Shown: positions 37,428 through 47,800 of the stretch, one piece after another
Position numbering within the stretch: position 1 is the stretch's first letter
Layout of the letters: each line of letters starts with the position of its first letter
Source of the DNA: Planctobacterium sp047947135
GTDB taxonomy: Bacteria; Pseudomonadota; Gammaproteobacteria; Enterobacterales; Alteromonadaceae
Direction: 5' to 3'
Length of the DNA: 64,000 nt
NCBI GenBank assembly: GCA_047947135.1
Contig: CP170457.1
Coordinates: 1,736,001-1,800,000 of the forward strand
The notes under the pieces: model-generated
Told to the model about the DNA's origin: nothing
Seen by the model: the letters and a program-made list of their open reading frames with translations, nothing else
Databases searched by the model: none
Translations under genes and position numbers: made by a program

Positions 37428-37763
37428 TTAGTGTTTGGTTTGCAAGATACTGACCTGAGTACCATTTGGATCTTCATTCAGAACAATGCGGAAAGTCTTA
37501 TCGGCAGGGACCAAAGCCAGACTGTAGGAGGTCTTTTTGTTTTGAGTAAAATCTGCTAACTCCTGATAAAAATTAGCGATCTGTTGCATGGTGTTGGGAG
37601 TGAAATAGGTTAAGACTGTCGACTTTTTGGCGTCATAAACTCGACAGTGGGTTGCATCTGACGGTAGCTTTACGCCGAGAAAGTCGTTGCCACAAGGTTC
37701 GACAGCAAGACTGCTGCTCGCCTTGAAAATCAGAATGAAAAAAATTAATCGAGAATAGGTCAC
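37428..37763 (-). CDS. Small secreted protein, unknown function
   Basis: About 111 residues from the GTG at 37763; the frame is open to a TTG at 37790, and neither has a clear ribosome binding site. A signal peptide (to about ASSSLAVEP) is followed by a soluble domain with two cysteines (EPCGNDFLGVKLPSDATHCRVY), likely a disulfide. It ends in ILQTKH. I do not recognise a family. It lies between the DUF2726 and phosphatase genes on the same strand. Confidence 0.5.
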   Translation of the reverse strand: MTYSRLIFFILIFKASSSLAVEPCGNDFLGVKLPSDATHCRVYDAKKSTVLTYFTPNTMQQIANFYQELADFTQNKKTSYSLALVPADKTFRIVLNEDPNGTQVSILQTKH

Positions 37764-37871
37764 AATTAGCCAATAAAAGAAGAAAACCAAGTATTTATAT
37801 TAGAGCCGCAACCCAGGTTTAGCAATTCGCGGCGTCATGCTGTGCAGTACCAGGGTATCAATTTCAATATA

Positions 37872-37897
37872 TTAAAAAGGAGTCTTGCGACTCCTTT
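37872..37897 (-). terminator. Intrinsic terminator after the alkaline phosphatase gene (minus strand)
   Basis: AAAGGAGTC and GACTCCTTT (37876-37884 and 37889-37897) pair around a 4-base loop; on the minus strand a run of T follows, six bases after the gene's stop. Confidence 0.85.
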
Positions 37898-37902
37898 GGC
37901 TG

Positions 37903-39519
37903 TTATTTCAGACCAGCAATTTCATCCAGCACTTGTCCAGTTGCTCTGTCAGGATAACCAATTCCCAGCAGTGCAGATAGGGTGACGGCGACATCCTCGG
38001 GAGACGTTCTGGCAGTGACCTTCCGGGACTTCACTTTCCAACCCGTAAAATACATGGGCACGAATGTGTCATAGTTGTAAGGTGAGCCGTGGGTAGCAGA
38101 TGCATAGTTGCCTGTCATTGCTGAGGTTTTTTGCACAACGACAAAATCACCCGAGCGGTCCGGCATCAGGTTGTTCTTTACTTTGGATGCAATATCATCA
38201 TCACTGGCATTTTGCGTCAACAGAGTGTGTTTTTTAAAGACTCTGGACAATTCCGGTTGTGCTGCGACAAAGTCATATAAGCGCTGCTCAATGGCAGATT
38301 TATTGACTCCTGCCTGGGCTAACGCCTGATGGTTCAGATAAATATTTGGCATAATCGCGGAAAGTAGGGGGGATTCATCTAAGCCATATTCCTGCTGCAA
38401 TTCTTGGGCGAAATCCTCAATGCGTTTACTGACGTCACCGCGGAACGCGGCAAATCCGAGTGATTTTTTATATTCGGGGATGGCATCGACACCATGATCA
38501 GCCGATAGCACGATGAGGGTGTTATCCAGGCCAACGTGCTCATCAATAAATTGAAATAATCCAGACAGTGTCTGGTCCAAATGATACAAGTTGTCTTCAG
38601 ATTCACGACTGTTAGGGCCATAGTTGTGACCAACGTAATCAGCAATGGAAAAGCTGACAGCCAAATAATCGGTTATGTTGTCTTTCCCTAAAGCGTGTTC
38701 AGAAACGATTTTCTTCGCTAACTGTGCCGTTAGTGTGTCGGCATAAGGTGTCAGCGCGAGTGCAGCATAGTAATCAGGCCCACTTTGTTTGGGTAAACCG
38801 TGGGGAAAACCCCGGGAGAATCCTCTGGGTGGGATTTGAAACATTTGATTGGCTAGATCATTGTGGTATTTGTCTTCCTCGTACAGCATTGACCAATTGC
38901 TGCCAACATACTTATCTTTCAATCCCGAAGTATTGAACTCGGTTAACCAAGCCGGCATTTCGTCGTAGTAGTAAGAGCTGGTAACAAAGTCCCCAACTTT
39001 TTTGTCATACCAGAATGATTTGCCAAAATGGCCACCAGTCAAAATAGCCCCTCTGTCTTTGACTGAGACAGAATAGATTTTGGCTTTGCCGTTACTGGCC
39101 ATATGCAATTGATCGGAGAACGTCGATGCGGTCAGATTGGCTGGTGATGCGCTGTATCCTTTACCGTGCAATATCTTAGTTTCGGCATCTGCGACGCAAT
39201 ACATACTCTTGTTATTTGTTGCGTCATACCAATTGTTGGCGATCAGCCCATGATGAGCCGGTATGGCACCTGTTGCCAGAGTCGCATGACCAACAGCAGT
39301 AAGTGTCGCGGCGTGACGGTAGTGCGTATTGGTATAGAGAGTACCCCTGTCCAGAAATTGTTTGAACCCCGGATACTTGCCATCAACAAAGCTGTCTTCA
39401 TAACGGTGCAATAGATCGCCACGTAACTGATCAACGGTTATTTGTAGAATAAGTTTTGGTTCTTGCGCAAAACAACTTGCCGCCGCAATTAAACTTGTGA
39501 GTAACAACCCGAATCTCAT
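37903..39519 (-). CDS. PafA/PhoK-type alkaline phosphatase, secreted
   Basis: 538 residues from the ATG at 39519 (AAGGA nine bases upstream). The signal peptide ends near CFAQ. Type I phosphodiesterase/alkaline phosphatase residues are visible: the metal-binding Asp in QITVDQLRGDLL, the Thr nucleophile in RHAATLTAVGHATLATG, the Lys/Arg in SVSVKDRGAIL (as in PafA), and LSADHGVDAIPEYK with His in ATHGSPYNYDTFVP. It releases phosphate from organic esters in the periplasm or outside, useful in phosphate-poor sea water. It is a single gene with its own terminator; no Pho box was looked for successfully. Confidence 0.9.
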   Translation of the reverse strand: MRFGLLLTSLIAAASCFAQEPKLILQITVDQLRGDLLHRYEDSFVDGKYPGFKQFLDRGTLYTNTHYRHAATLTAVGHATLATGAIPAHHGLIANNWYDATNNKSMYCVADAETKILHGKGYSASPANLTASTFSDQLHMASNGKAKIYSVSVKDRGAILTGGHFGKSFWYDKKVGDFVTSSYYYDEMPAWLTEFNTSGLKDKYVGSNWSMLYEEDKYHNDLANQMFQIPPRGFSRGFPHGLPKQSGPDYYAALALTPYADTLTAQLAKKIVSEHALGKDNITDYLAVSFSIADYVGHNYGPNSRESEDNLYHLDQTLSGLFQFIDEHVGLDNTLIVLSADHGVDAIPEYKKSLGFAAFRGDVSKRIEDFAQELQQEYGLDESPLLSAIMPNIYLNHQALAQAGVNKSAIEQRLYDFVAAQPELSRVFKKHTLLTQNASDDDIASKVKNNLMPDRSGDFVVVQKTSAMTGNYASATHGSPYNYDTFVPMYFTGWKVKSRKVTARTSPEDVAVTLSALLGIGYPDRATGQVLDEIAGLK

Positions 39520-39651
39520 GGAGGCCATTCCTTATTTATTGTTAACTGAAACATTAGCAAAACAGTGAGGATTTGGCGATTGATCCGTAGTGGATTAGCC
39601 AATTCAAAATGTTTTTTTAAAAGGTAAGCTTATTAATATGAATATAAAACG

Positions 39652-39689
39652 GAGGTATTCAGCTAACGGCACAATCAACTGAATACCTC
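39652..39689. terminator. Stem-loop after the 2OG-Fe(II) oxygenase gene
   Basis: The 11-bp perfect arms GAGGTATTCAG (39652-39662) and CTGAATACCTC (39679-39689) enclose 16 bases. It lies 14 bases past the stop codon (minus strand). T-run is weak, so a terminator or RNA-stabilising hairpin is likely. Confidence 0.55.
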
Positions 39690-39702
39690 GAAGCAGGGGA
39701 GT

Positions 39703-40542
39703 TTAGATGACACCCAGCTCACGTAATCTTTCTTTCAAATAGCTATCAGCGGTATATCGGTCTGACAGCACAACTTCTGGCTTTGGATGTAGGAATAAAG
39801 GTAACGAAATACGTGCCTTTGTCTGGTCACTACCTTCAGGGTTGACTACTCTGTGGGTGGTTGAAGGATAATAATGACCGGATGCTTCCTGCAACATGTC
39901 ACCAATATTGACAATCAGACTACCAAAATCACAAGGTACATCTACCCAACTACCATCTTTTCCCTGTACTTGTAATCCCGGCTCATTGGCTGCTGGCAGG
40001 ATTGTTAGCAGATTGATGTCCTCGTGTGCTGCAGCACGAATGGCGTCGGGCTCTTCATCACCCGAAAGAGGTGGATAATGCAATACCCGTAAAAGCGTTT
40101 GCTCACTGCCATCAATCATGCTGGAAAGTGATTGACGGTATTTAGCGGCAACATTTTCAGGCGAAAAGTCTTCTACCCAACTCAATAATTCTTTGGCTAA
40201 GGTATTAGCTTCTTTATAGTAAGTCGCGGCTTCTTCACGAAGCTGCTCCGGACATACACCCCAAGGATAAAAGTGGAAATATTCTTTGATATCCTTTTTT
40301 TTGAAACCTTTGGCTACCTCAGAAACACTGGCGGGAAAAAAGCCATCTTGGGTGTCTTTGTTGTACAGATAATTTTCTTTTTCATCGCTATCAAAAAACG
40401 TTTTCCAGTTTTGGTAGATAGACTCGACTAAAGATTGTTTAATCGGATGATTCTTTAATACACCAAAACCTGTCTCTCTGAGGGATTTAGTGAATAACTC
40501 CGCGGCATTATCTGCCTGATAATCTATCGCAACCAGTGCCAT
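39703..40542 (-). CDS. 2-oxoglutarate/Fe(II) oxygenase, isopenicillin-N-synthase-like
   Basis: 279 residues. GTAAGGAGGTTCT just before the ATG is a strong ribosome site. Iron ligands are His and Asp in AAAHEDINLLT and the distal His in STTHRVVNP, and the 2-oxoglutarate-binding Arg/Ser are in KARISLPLFLHP. The N-terminal GFGVLKNHPI corresponds to the DIOX_N domain. It hydroxylates or desaturates a small molecule; the substrate cannot be read from the sequence. Neighbouring nucleoside genes give no hint because a 76-base gap separates them. Confidence 0.87.
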   Translation of the reverse strand: MALVAIDYQADNAAELFTKSLRETGFGVLKNHPIKQSLVESIYQNWKTFFDSDEKENYLYNKDTQDGFFPASVSEVAKGFKKKDIKEYFHFYPWGVCPEQLREEAATYYKEANTLAKELLSWVEDFSPENVAAKYRQSLSSMIDGSEQTLLRVLHYPPLSGDEEPDAIRAAAHEDINLLTILPAANEPGLQVQGKDGSWVDVPCDFGSLIVNIGDMLQEASGHYYPSTTHRVVNPEGSDQTKARISLPLFLHPKPEVVLSDRYTADSYLKERLRELGVI

Positions 40543-40618
40543 AGAACCTCCTTACACTGTAATTACATGATGTCTGCATGTTAACTGGCAGACATCAGCT
40601 ATCTATTGATCTGGTGCA

Positions 40619-41830
40619 TTAAATGCTCAGGAAAAATCCTGCCAGTGCTGCACTCATTAAATTAGCCAAACTGGCCGCAATAACCGCTCTTAAGCCAAAT
40701 TTCGCCAGGTCAGGTCTTCTGTTAGGTGCCATCGCCCCAATACCGCCCATAAGAATTGCGATAGAAGAAAAGTTCGCAAATCCACAGAGTGCAAAAGTAA
40801 CGATAGCTTGTGTACCTTCTGATAACTGTTCACGATTACCAACGAAATCCAGGTAGGCCACAAATTCATTGACCACTAATTTTTGACCAATAAAACTGCC
40901 CGCAATGTTGGCTTCATGCCAGGGAACTCCTAATACCCAGGCAAGTGGTTGGAACAGGTAACCCAGGATCAATTGGAAAGAAAGCTCAGGATAATCAAAC
41001 CAGCCTCCGATACCGCTCAAAATGCCATTAAGCAGTGCAATTAGTGCAATAAACGCCAAAAGCATAGCACCGACGTTAGCGGCAATTCTGAGACCTGATG
41101 CAGCACCCTGCGCCGCAGCATCAAAGATATTAGTATTGGTCTCCATTTGCGGATTTAGCTCGGTTAATTCGTTTTTAGGCGCTCCTGTTTCTGGCATGAT
41201 AATTTTGGCCATTAACAGCCCCCCCGGTGCCGCCATAAATGAGGCAGCCACCAGATATCTGATTTCAACACCTAAACCGGCATAACCGGCCATCACTGAG
41301 CCAGCAATGGATGCCATACCGCCCACCATCAGCGCAAATAATTCGGATTTGGTCATATTGGCTATAAAGGGTTTAACGACCAGAGGGGCTTCTGTCTGGC
41401 CGACAAAAATATTCGCGGCGGCGTTCATGGACTCTGGACGACTGGTTTGCAGCACTTTTTGCAGAAAACCACCAATGGCTCTGATTATCCAGGCCATAAT
41501 CCCTAAGTGATACAGCACCGTGATAAGAGCAGAGAAAAACACAATAACGGGCAATACTTTGATAGCAAAGACAAACCCAATTGCATTAGAGTCCGCCAGG
41601 CTACCAAATAGAAAGTCGATACCTACCTGACCCTGATCCAGAATCCACTGAACTTTGTTAGCTACCCACAGCAGAAACTGTTTGCCTTGGGGAATATAGA
41701 GGACTAACAGCCCAAGACCTGCCTGAATCGAAAGTGCCCCAATAACAGTTCGCCAATTGATCGCATTGCGGTTGTAGGAGAGCGAATACGCTACACCTAA
41801 TAGTACGAGCACACCTAATAAACTAATCAT
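40619..41830 (-). CDS. nupC: Concentrative nucleoside transporter (NupC family)
   Basis: 403 residues with about ten hydrophobic helices. The CNT motifs are visible: VFVGQTEAPLVVKPFIANMTKSELF (nucleoside-binding Glu region) and FALCGFANFSSIAILMGGIGAMAPNRR. It imports nucleosides with Na+ or H+. The udk gene ends 12 bases upstream, so uptake and phosphorylation of uridine/cytidine form one operon. Confidence 0.93.
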   Translation of the reverse strand: MISLLGVLVLLGVAYSLSYNRNAINWRTVIGALSIQAGLGLLVLYIPQGKQFLLWVANKVQWILDQGQVGIDFLFGSLADSNAIGFVFAIKVLPVIVFFSALITVLYHLGIMAWIIRAIGGFLQKVLQTSRPESMNAAANIFVGQTEAPLVVKPFIANMTKSELFALMVGGMASIAGSVMAGYAGLGVEIRYLVAASFMAAPGGLLMAKIIMPETGAPKNELTELNPQMETNTNIFDAAAQGAASGLRIAANVGAMLLAFIALIALLNGILSGIGGWFDYPELSFQLILGYLFQPLAWVLGVPWHEANIAGSFIGQKLVVNEFVAYLDFVGNREQLSEGTQAIVTFALCGFANFSSIAILMGGIGAMAPNRRPDLAKFGLRAVIAASLANLMSAALAGFFLSI

Positions 41831-41842
41831 TATGATCCTTTA

Positions 41843-42469
41843 TTAATTTAATATTTGTTGTATGTGTGACTTAATGACATCAAGGGCGATTCGATTCCTG
41901 CCACCTTGAGTCACAATGACATCCGCTGTGAAACGGCTAGGTTCAATAAACTGATGATACATCGGTTTAACTGTTTCCTGGTATTGCTGAATAATAGACT
42001 CTAATGACCGCCCACGCTCCATAAGATCCCGTTTAATTCTTCTTAGCAGGCAAATATCCAGCGGTGTGTCGATAAAAACTTTTACATCGAATAGCGGTAA
42101 AAGCTCAGGTACGGCCAGCAACATAATTCCCTCTACTACGATAACTTGCGCCGGATTTACCGTCACTGTCTCTCTTAAGCGGGTGTGTGTAGTATGAGAA
42201 TATTGAGGATACTCAATAGCTTTGCCGCCCTTTAGGGACAGTAAATGCTCCACCAGCAATTCATGTTCAAATGCATTTGGGTGGTCATAATTGGTCTTTT
42301 GACGCTCTTCCATTGAGAGATGGTCTTGGTTGCGATAATAATGATCTTCGCAAATGAGCTGTATGTCGGCACCTGCTTCCTGAATCTCGGTACGAATCGT
42401 GTCGGTAAATAAAGATTTTCCGGAGCCAGAACCGCCAGAAATAGCGATTACTTTAGTTTCGAATTGCAT
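41843..42469 (-). CDS. udk: Uridine/cytidine kinase
   Basis: 208 residues. The P-loop is GGSGSGKSLF (about 11-20). The acidic EDHYYRNQDHLSMEERQKTNYDHPNAFE stretch and later RRIKRDLMERGRS (lid) are typical of Udk. It phosphorylates uridine and cytidine to UMP and CMP with ATP or GTP. It is upstream of nupC and in the same direction. Confidence 0.93.
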   Translation of the reverse strand: MQFETKVIAISGGSGSGKSLFTDTIRTEIQEAGADIQLICEDHYYRNQDHLSMEERQKTNYDHPNAFEHELLVEHLLSLKGGKAIEYPQYSHTTHTRLRETVTVNPAQVIVVEGIMLLAVPELLPLFDVKVFIDTPLDICLLRRIKRDLMERGRSLESIIQQYQETVKPMYHQFIEPSRFTADVIVTQGGRNRIALDVIKSHIQQILN

Positions 42470-42610
42470 TAGTTTTTGTACGTAACGTTTTCTGACAAGA
42501 CTACCAGTAGTCCTAAAAAATGCCAGCGTTCGTTACCCCGAAAGGTAAAATTTCATTAACAATTGCGGCATTAAACATCAATCCTGACCGGTTGGTCAAG
42601 TTTGGTCGCG

Positions 42611-43555
42611 CTAATTACCTATCAATTCGAAGTCTTCGGCGTTTAGCTGTTGCAATGCGAAATTGTGTAATTTAGAGCGAGAGCCTTCGCCTTGCGCTTT
42701 CTGGGGGTAAAACTTACATTTCAGAGCGAGTTCTAAGGCCAGTATCTCGTCCAGTGCCGCTCGAATTTCACTCAACATTTTGTCAACGTTGCTGTCAAAG
42801 TCTGGCCGTTTTCGTCTGGAGTGACCCAGTTCCAGCAGTCTATAGAAATACTTATTGGCCAGTTCAACAAAGTCCTCAGGCAGGTTTTTATTGTGAAATA
42901 GCTTAGCTTCGGGGTTGTCCTGACAATACTTTAACATTGCTAAATAAAAGCACAGTGGTTTATTTGAAAGGCAGGATGTAGTTTGAGGGTGCTCACTTAG
43001 AAAGAGTTTCCGCTCGCGTAAATCGACCACGAGTTTGCTGGATTTCACTTGTGTTTGAGGCAACTCTCGATGCTTACGAGCACGATGGTATTTGTCGTTG
43101 CCATATACCAGGACCGTCACTAAAAACGTCAAAAATAGTGGTGTCAGAATAACGCTCAGTGCAATACCACTATGCACCTTACCCAAGGATACATCTACCA
43201 ATTGTCGGGCGGCACTTAGGTTAATGGTAAATTCTGACGCTATATTGTCGTAGTCTAAAGAAACATCCTGAATGCCCACCACGCGTAATGGTTGCTGCAT
43301 CTTTTCCAGGTGACTGTTCAGGGCCTGCATATAGGTCGTAAGGCTGTGTATATCAGCGGTTTGATTGAACATCGGGTTAGCCAGACGCAATTCTGGCAAG
43401 TCAAGGGCAATGCGTTTTGCCAGCTTGTCCTTGCAATGTGTAATTTGCCGCGATTCGATCTGGTGTGCTGCAATAAATGCAGTCATAAATGATAAAGCCA
43501 GACAAATTATGACGGTGGTGATACGAAAATCGACAAGCCATTTGTGTAATGTCAT
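42611..43555 (-). CDS. Membrane-anchored protein with putative cytoplasmic winged-helix-like domain
   Basis: About 314 residues; the ATG at 43555 overlaps the preceding stop as ATGA, with GAGGAAAG as a ribosome site. Two membrane segments (about 10-30 and 130-152) bracket a periplasmic domain of about 100 residues. The cytoplasmic part (about 160-270) starts with LVVDLRERKLFLSEHP, then LSNKPLCFYLAMLKYCQ, and reaches RLLELGHSRRKRPDF and KMLSEIRAALDEIL. This layout resembles a divergent OmpR-type DNA-binding domain (beta strands, helices, then the dimer-like last helix) placed behind a membrane, like a reversed ToxR. That reading is an inference. It is coupled to a periplasmic-binding-like gene and is divergent from the Oar-like receptor gene. 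Confidence 0.6.
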   Translation of the reverse strand: MTLHKWLVDFRITTVIICLALSFMTAFIAAHQIESRQITHCKDKLAKRIALDLPELRLANPMFNQTADIHSLTTYMQALNSHLEKMQQPLRVVGIQDVSLDYDNIASEFTINLSAARQLVDVSLGKVHSGIALSVILTPLFLTFLVTVLVYGNDKYHRARKHRELPQTQVKSSKLVVDLRERKLFLSEHPQTTSCLSNKPLCFYLAMLKYCQDNPEAKLFHNKNLPEDFVELANKYFYRLLELGHSRRKRPDFDSNVDKMLSEIRAALDEILALELALKCKFYPQKAQGEGSRSKLHNFALQQLNAEDFELIGN

Positions 43556-44415
43556 GAGCTTTCCTCGTAAACACATGGTTGCTCTAACATCAGGTTGCTA
43601 TAATAACCTTCGTAGTCTTCTTTTATGGCCATTAATACAGTTTGCACCGCACATCGTAATTCTACGTTTTGGGTCGCGGATTTAAGATACCATTTACTGC
43701 CACTGATCTGTTCTGCAAGAGGCGTGCGGTAGGAGGCGTGAAAATATTGCTCGTCTTTCTCACTCCAAAAAGACGAAATCATATCGACTTCACCTTTACT
43801 GAGCATAATTCGTAATTGGGCGTGGGATTTTGCGTAATTTAAGGCAACTTGATTTGAGTCTAATCCCAAACGCTTCAATAGTCGCATTGGGGCGATGTGT
43901 CCGGAACGGCTGCTGGGATAGTCCAAAACACCAATGCGTTTTCCAAGCAAATATTCTTTACTTAAAATAGGTTTTTCTTTGTTGCCTATCATATATGCAG
44001 CATAGTCATTATAGGACGCAATTTGCTGATAGCCGTAGGTGATATCGGAATTAAATGCACGTACGAAATTATCTTTGATCAGAATGAGATCTGCAGTCCC
44101 CTGGCCAACAAACTCAAACATTTGCTTCTCATCTGGTTGCCAGAATGCGCGAACCTTGCCAAATTGTTTGGCGATTTCACTGTTGGAACACAAAACTTCC
44201 ATGACCTTACGGGTCATGTGTTCGCTGTAGGCGACAAGTGTCAGGGTGTCAACATGTTGACCTGACACGGTTTGACAATCAGCTTCGAAGTTCAGAACCG
44301 AGGGAATGTCGTCAATCTCTTTGTTCAAAGAATGGGAAATGATCAGGTGTGTCAATATCATCGATAGCATTATCAATGCCATCGTCCATCCTCGTCCAAA
44401 TATGGGCACTTTCAC
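43552..44415 (-). CDS. Periplasmic substrate-binding-like protein, membrane-tethered
   Basis: 287 residues. An N-terminal hydrophobic segment (about 12-29) acts as a signal anchor. The rest resembles an ABC-type or PhnD/SBP_bac_3-like solute-binding fold: ILIKDNFVRAFNSDITYGYQQIASYNDYAAYMIG, GKRIGVLDYPSSRSG and KGEVDMISSFWSEKDEQYF. No permease or ATPase genes lie nearby, so it more likely works as a sensor for the adjacent membrane regulator, with which it overlaps by 4 bases. The ligand is unknown. Confidence 0.7.
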   Translation of the reverse strand: MKVPIFGRGWTMALIMLSMILTHLIISHSLNKEIDDIPSVLNFEADCQTVSGQHVDTLTLVAYSEHMTRKVMEVLCSNSEIAKQFGKVRAFWQPDEKQMFEFVGQGTADLILIKDNFVRAFNSDITYGYQQIASYNDYAAYMIGNKEKPILSKEYLLGKRIGVLDYPSSRSGHIAPMRLLKRLGLDSNQVALNYAKSHAQLRIMLSKGEVDMISSFWSEKDEQYFHASYRTPLAEQISGSKWYLKSATQNVELRCAVQTVLMAIKEDYEGYYSNLMLEQPCVYEESS

Positions 44416-44861
44416 AGAATCGGTATCTTTACTGTTGAAAAAAACGCCGTCATTTCACCAATTAAAATTACTTATTGCAACTAGTAAAGTTACTTAATAT
44501 GACTAACCCATTGAAATTTATGAATTATTAATGAAAGATTATGAATGCCATTAAATCCTGTTTTGACCAAACGGTTAATGTGAAAATGGTAAAGCAATTC
44601 GAAGCCGGACAAGTGACAATTATCTGGCTTCGATGGGCCCAGGGAAGGGCACTAGGGTATACAGATAAACACGCCCCTATTTCAAAGAATCTAATGTGTA
44701 TATGGACGAAATACTGATGTAGAATAGAGCCAATAGATTTGGACAATCAGTTATGATGAGAGTTCATATATTTGCAATAAAAAATAACTAGAATAGAATC
44801 TGGATAAAAAACAAACAGTTTTGAAGTTTATTCGCTACACACACTAAATCAGGAAAACACA
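44416..44861. other. Divergent intergenic region between the binding-protein gene and the Oar-like receptor gene
   Basis: 446 bases, clearly AT-rich, with no reading frame that looks like a gene. It must hold the divergent promoters of the receptor gene and of the sensor-like pair. No strong inverted repeat or riboswitch is evident by eye. The receptor start is preceded by CAGGAAAACACA, a good ribosome binding site. Confidence 0.5.
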
Positions 44862-47800
44862 ATGTTTACTAAATCAAAGCTTAATAGAGTGGCGCTCGGT
44901 ATTGCGCTGTCTATGTCAGTAGCCACTACTGCGATTGCTCAGGAAACGGTATCAGGTCTTCGTGGCACAGTAATGTCCGATACTGGCTCCATCGTTTCAG
45001 GTGCGACGGTTACAATAACTGACACACGTACTGGAGCGGTTAAAGTCGTTGAGACCAATGAAACAGGTACTTACTCAGTGCGCGGTATGCGTGTTGGTGG
45101 ACCTTATGTCATCGAAGTCGTTGATGCCTCTGGTACTCAGAAAATCGAAAATGTTTTCTTGACGCTAGGTGAAACAGCCAGCATTAACATTGGTTTGCAA
45201 AACCAAGAGGCGATGGAAAGCATCACGGTTACGGGTGCAGTGATGACCAACTCCGCCTATGGGGCCAATGGTCCAGTGGCAAACTTTGGCCTGGAAGACC
45301 TGGAGAACGCGCCTGCTATTAACCGTGATATCAAAGATTTGGTTAAAATCGACCCTCGTATTTATATCGATGAAGGTTTTAACGACGGTATCCAATGTGC
45401 CGGTGCAAACTCGCGTTTCAACAGCTTGACTGTTGATGGTATTCGCACCAACGATAACTTCGGGTTGGGTAGCAGTGGTTATCCTACAATCCGTATTCCA
45501 TTTTCTTATGACTCCATCGATCAGGTTGCTGTTGAATTAGCGCCATTTGATGTGCAGTACGGTGGTTTCACCGCTTGTAATATTAATGCTGTAACTAAAT
45601 CTGGTGAGAATGAACTGCACGGTGGCGTGTTTTATGATTACACCAATGATGATATGCGTGGTGACAGCATTGAAGGTAGTCCTTCTGAAATTGGTGACTT
45701 TTCTGAAAAACGCTATGGATTCAATGTTGGCGGTGCCATCATCGAAGACAAGTTATTTTTCTTCACATCTTATGAAAAATTAGAAGGGGCGGACTTATTT
45801 GACCGTGGTGCGGCTGATTCAAATGCTGCTGTGCCAGTTCAGGGTGTTTCTCAAGCACAACTGGACCGGATTCGCAGCATTGCCAACAACGTTTATGGTT
45901 ATGATCCAGGTCAGGAAGTAAGCTCAATTCCAGTAGAAGATGAAAAAATCATGGCGAAATTGGATTGGCAGATCAATGCTGATCACAGAGCGTCATTGGT
46001 TTACAACTACAATGATGGTAACACAATTCGTGAATCTGACGGTGACTCCGATGAGTACGAATTCTCCAACCACTATTACGACCAGGCTGCTGAATTTGAA
46101 TCTTACGTTCTGTCTGTCTATTCAGATTGGACGGACGACTTTTCTACAGAAGTACGTATTGGCCAGGCTGAGTTCGAGCAAAGCGTAACACCACTGGGTG
46201 GCACTGATTTTGGTGAATTCCAAATCACCACTGAAAACAATGGTGCTGAAGCCACTGTTTATTTAGGTGCCGACGATTCTCGTCATGCTAACAAACTGGC
46301 TTATGACACCGACACAATTAAAATTGCGGCGACTTATTTAAGCGGTGATCACATATTTACTGCTGGTTACGAATACGAAAACTTGTCCGTATTCAACTTG
46401 TTTATCCAGGAAGCTGAAGGCGAGTATCGTTTCAACTCTATCGATGATTTTGAAAACGGTACACCATGGCGTATAACTTACGAAAACGCTGCTGGCAGCA
46501 ACAACCCAGCCGATGCCGCTGCACGTTTTGAATACCAGATTCATACTGCTTATATTCAGGATGAGTATTACTGGGTAGATCAGGATATGACGATTACCTT
46601 CGGTCTGCGTTACGACTGGTTTACATCAGATGATACACCACCTGAAAACCCAGTGGTTGAGCAGCTTTATGGTTTCTCAAATGCACAAAACATGGATGGT
46701 GTTGACCTGTTACAACCGCGCTTGGGTATCAACTGGTTGTACAATGATCAACTAGAAATTCGTGGTGGTATTGGTCTGTATTCAGGTGGTAACCCGAACG
46801 TATGGTTGTCCAACAACTATTCAAACAACGGCATCATTCAGCTGGAAAACAGACTTTCGCTGTCTAGTGGCGATGACACCCTGTTCACTATTCCGTTCAA
46901 CGGTGGTGGCCAACCGGGTTATGACATCCCGCAGGAATTATTTGATGCAGTTGCAAACGGTCAAGGGCGTTTAGGTGGTTTGAACTTCCAGGATCCAGGC
47001 TTTGAGATTCCGTCTGAGTGGAAATACGCTTTAGGTGCAACTTACACCTTTGAAAACGACTACGTCTTAATGGCTGATATCTTATTCAGCGATAAGCAGG
47101 ATGCCGCGATTATTCGTGACGTTAGCCGTATTCAAGTGGGTAATACCCTTGCAGATGGTCGTCCAGTTTATGACAGCCGTAATGGCCGCAGTCAGGACTT
47201 TATGCTGACTAACGTACAAGGTAATTCTGGTGACAGCACCAGTGTTTCATTGGCACTTAGTAAAACCCATGACTTCGGTTTAGATTGGTCACTGGCGTAT
47301 GCTTATACCGATGCAACTGAAGTTAGTCCAATGACCAGCTCTGTAGCGTTCTCAAACTACATCAGCCCGGCGGTATCTGACCCTGAAAATCCAGGTGTAG
47401 CAACGTCGAACTATGAGATTCCTCACCGCTTTACGTTGCGTGTAAGTTATACTCACGAGTTCTTTGACGGCTACGAGACCCGCTTCTCGGTGTTTGGTAC
47501 AGCTAATGAAGGTCGTCCATACAGTTACACCTTTGATGGTGACTTAAGCGGCGGATTCGGTAGCTCAGTTGGCTTTATTGACCATAACTTGTTATATGTT
47601 CCAGACGAAAATGATGCCAATGTCGTCTACGGTCCAGACTTTGATTTGAACGCATTTAACGCTTTCATCGAATCTGAAGGACTAACCCGCGGACAGATCT
47701 TGGGTCGTAACAGCCTGAACAGTGATTGGTTCACTAAATTTGACGTACGCATTTCTCAGGAACTGCCTGGATTTGCTGAAGGTCATAAATCCAGCGCCTT

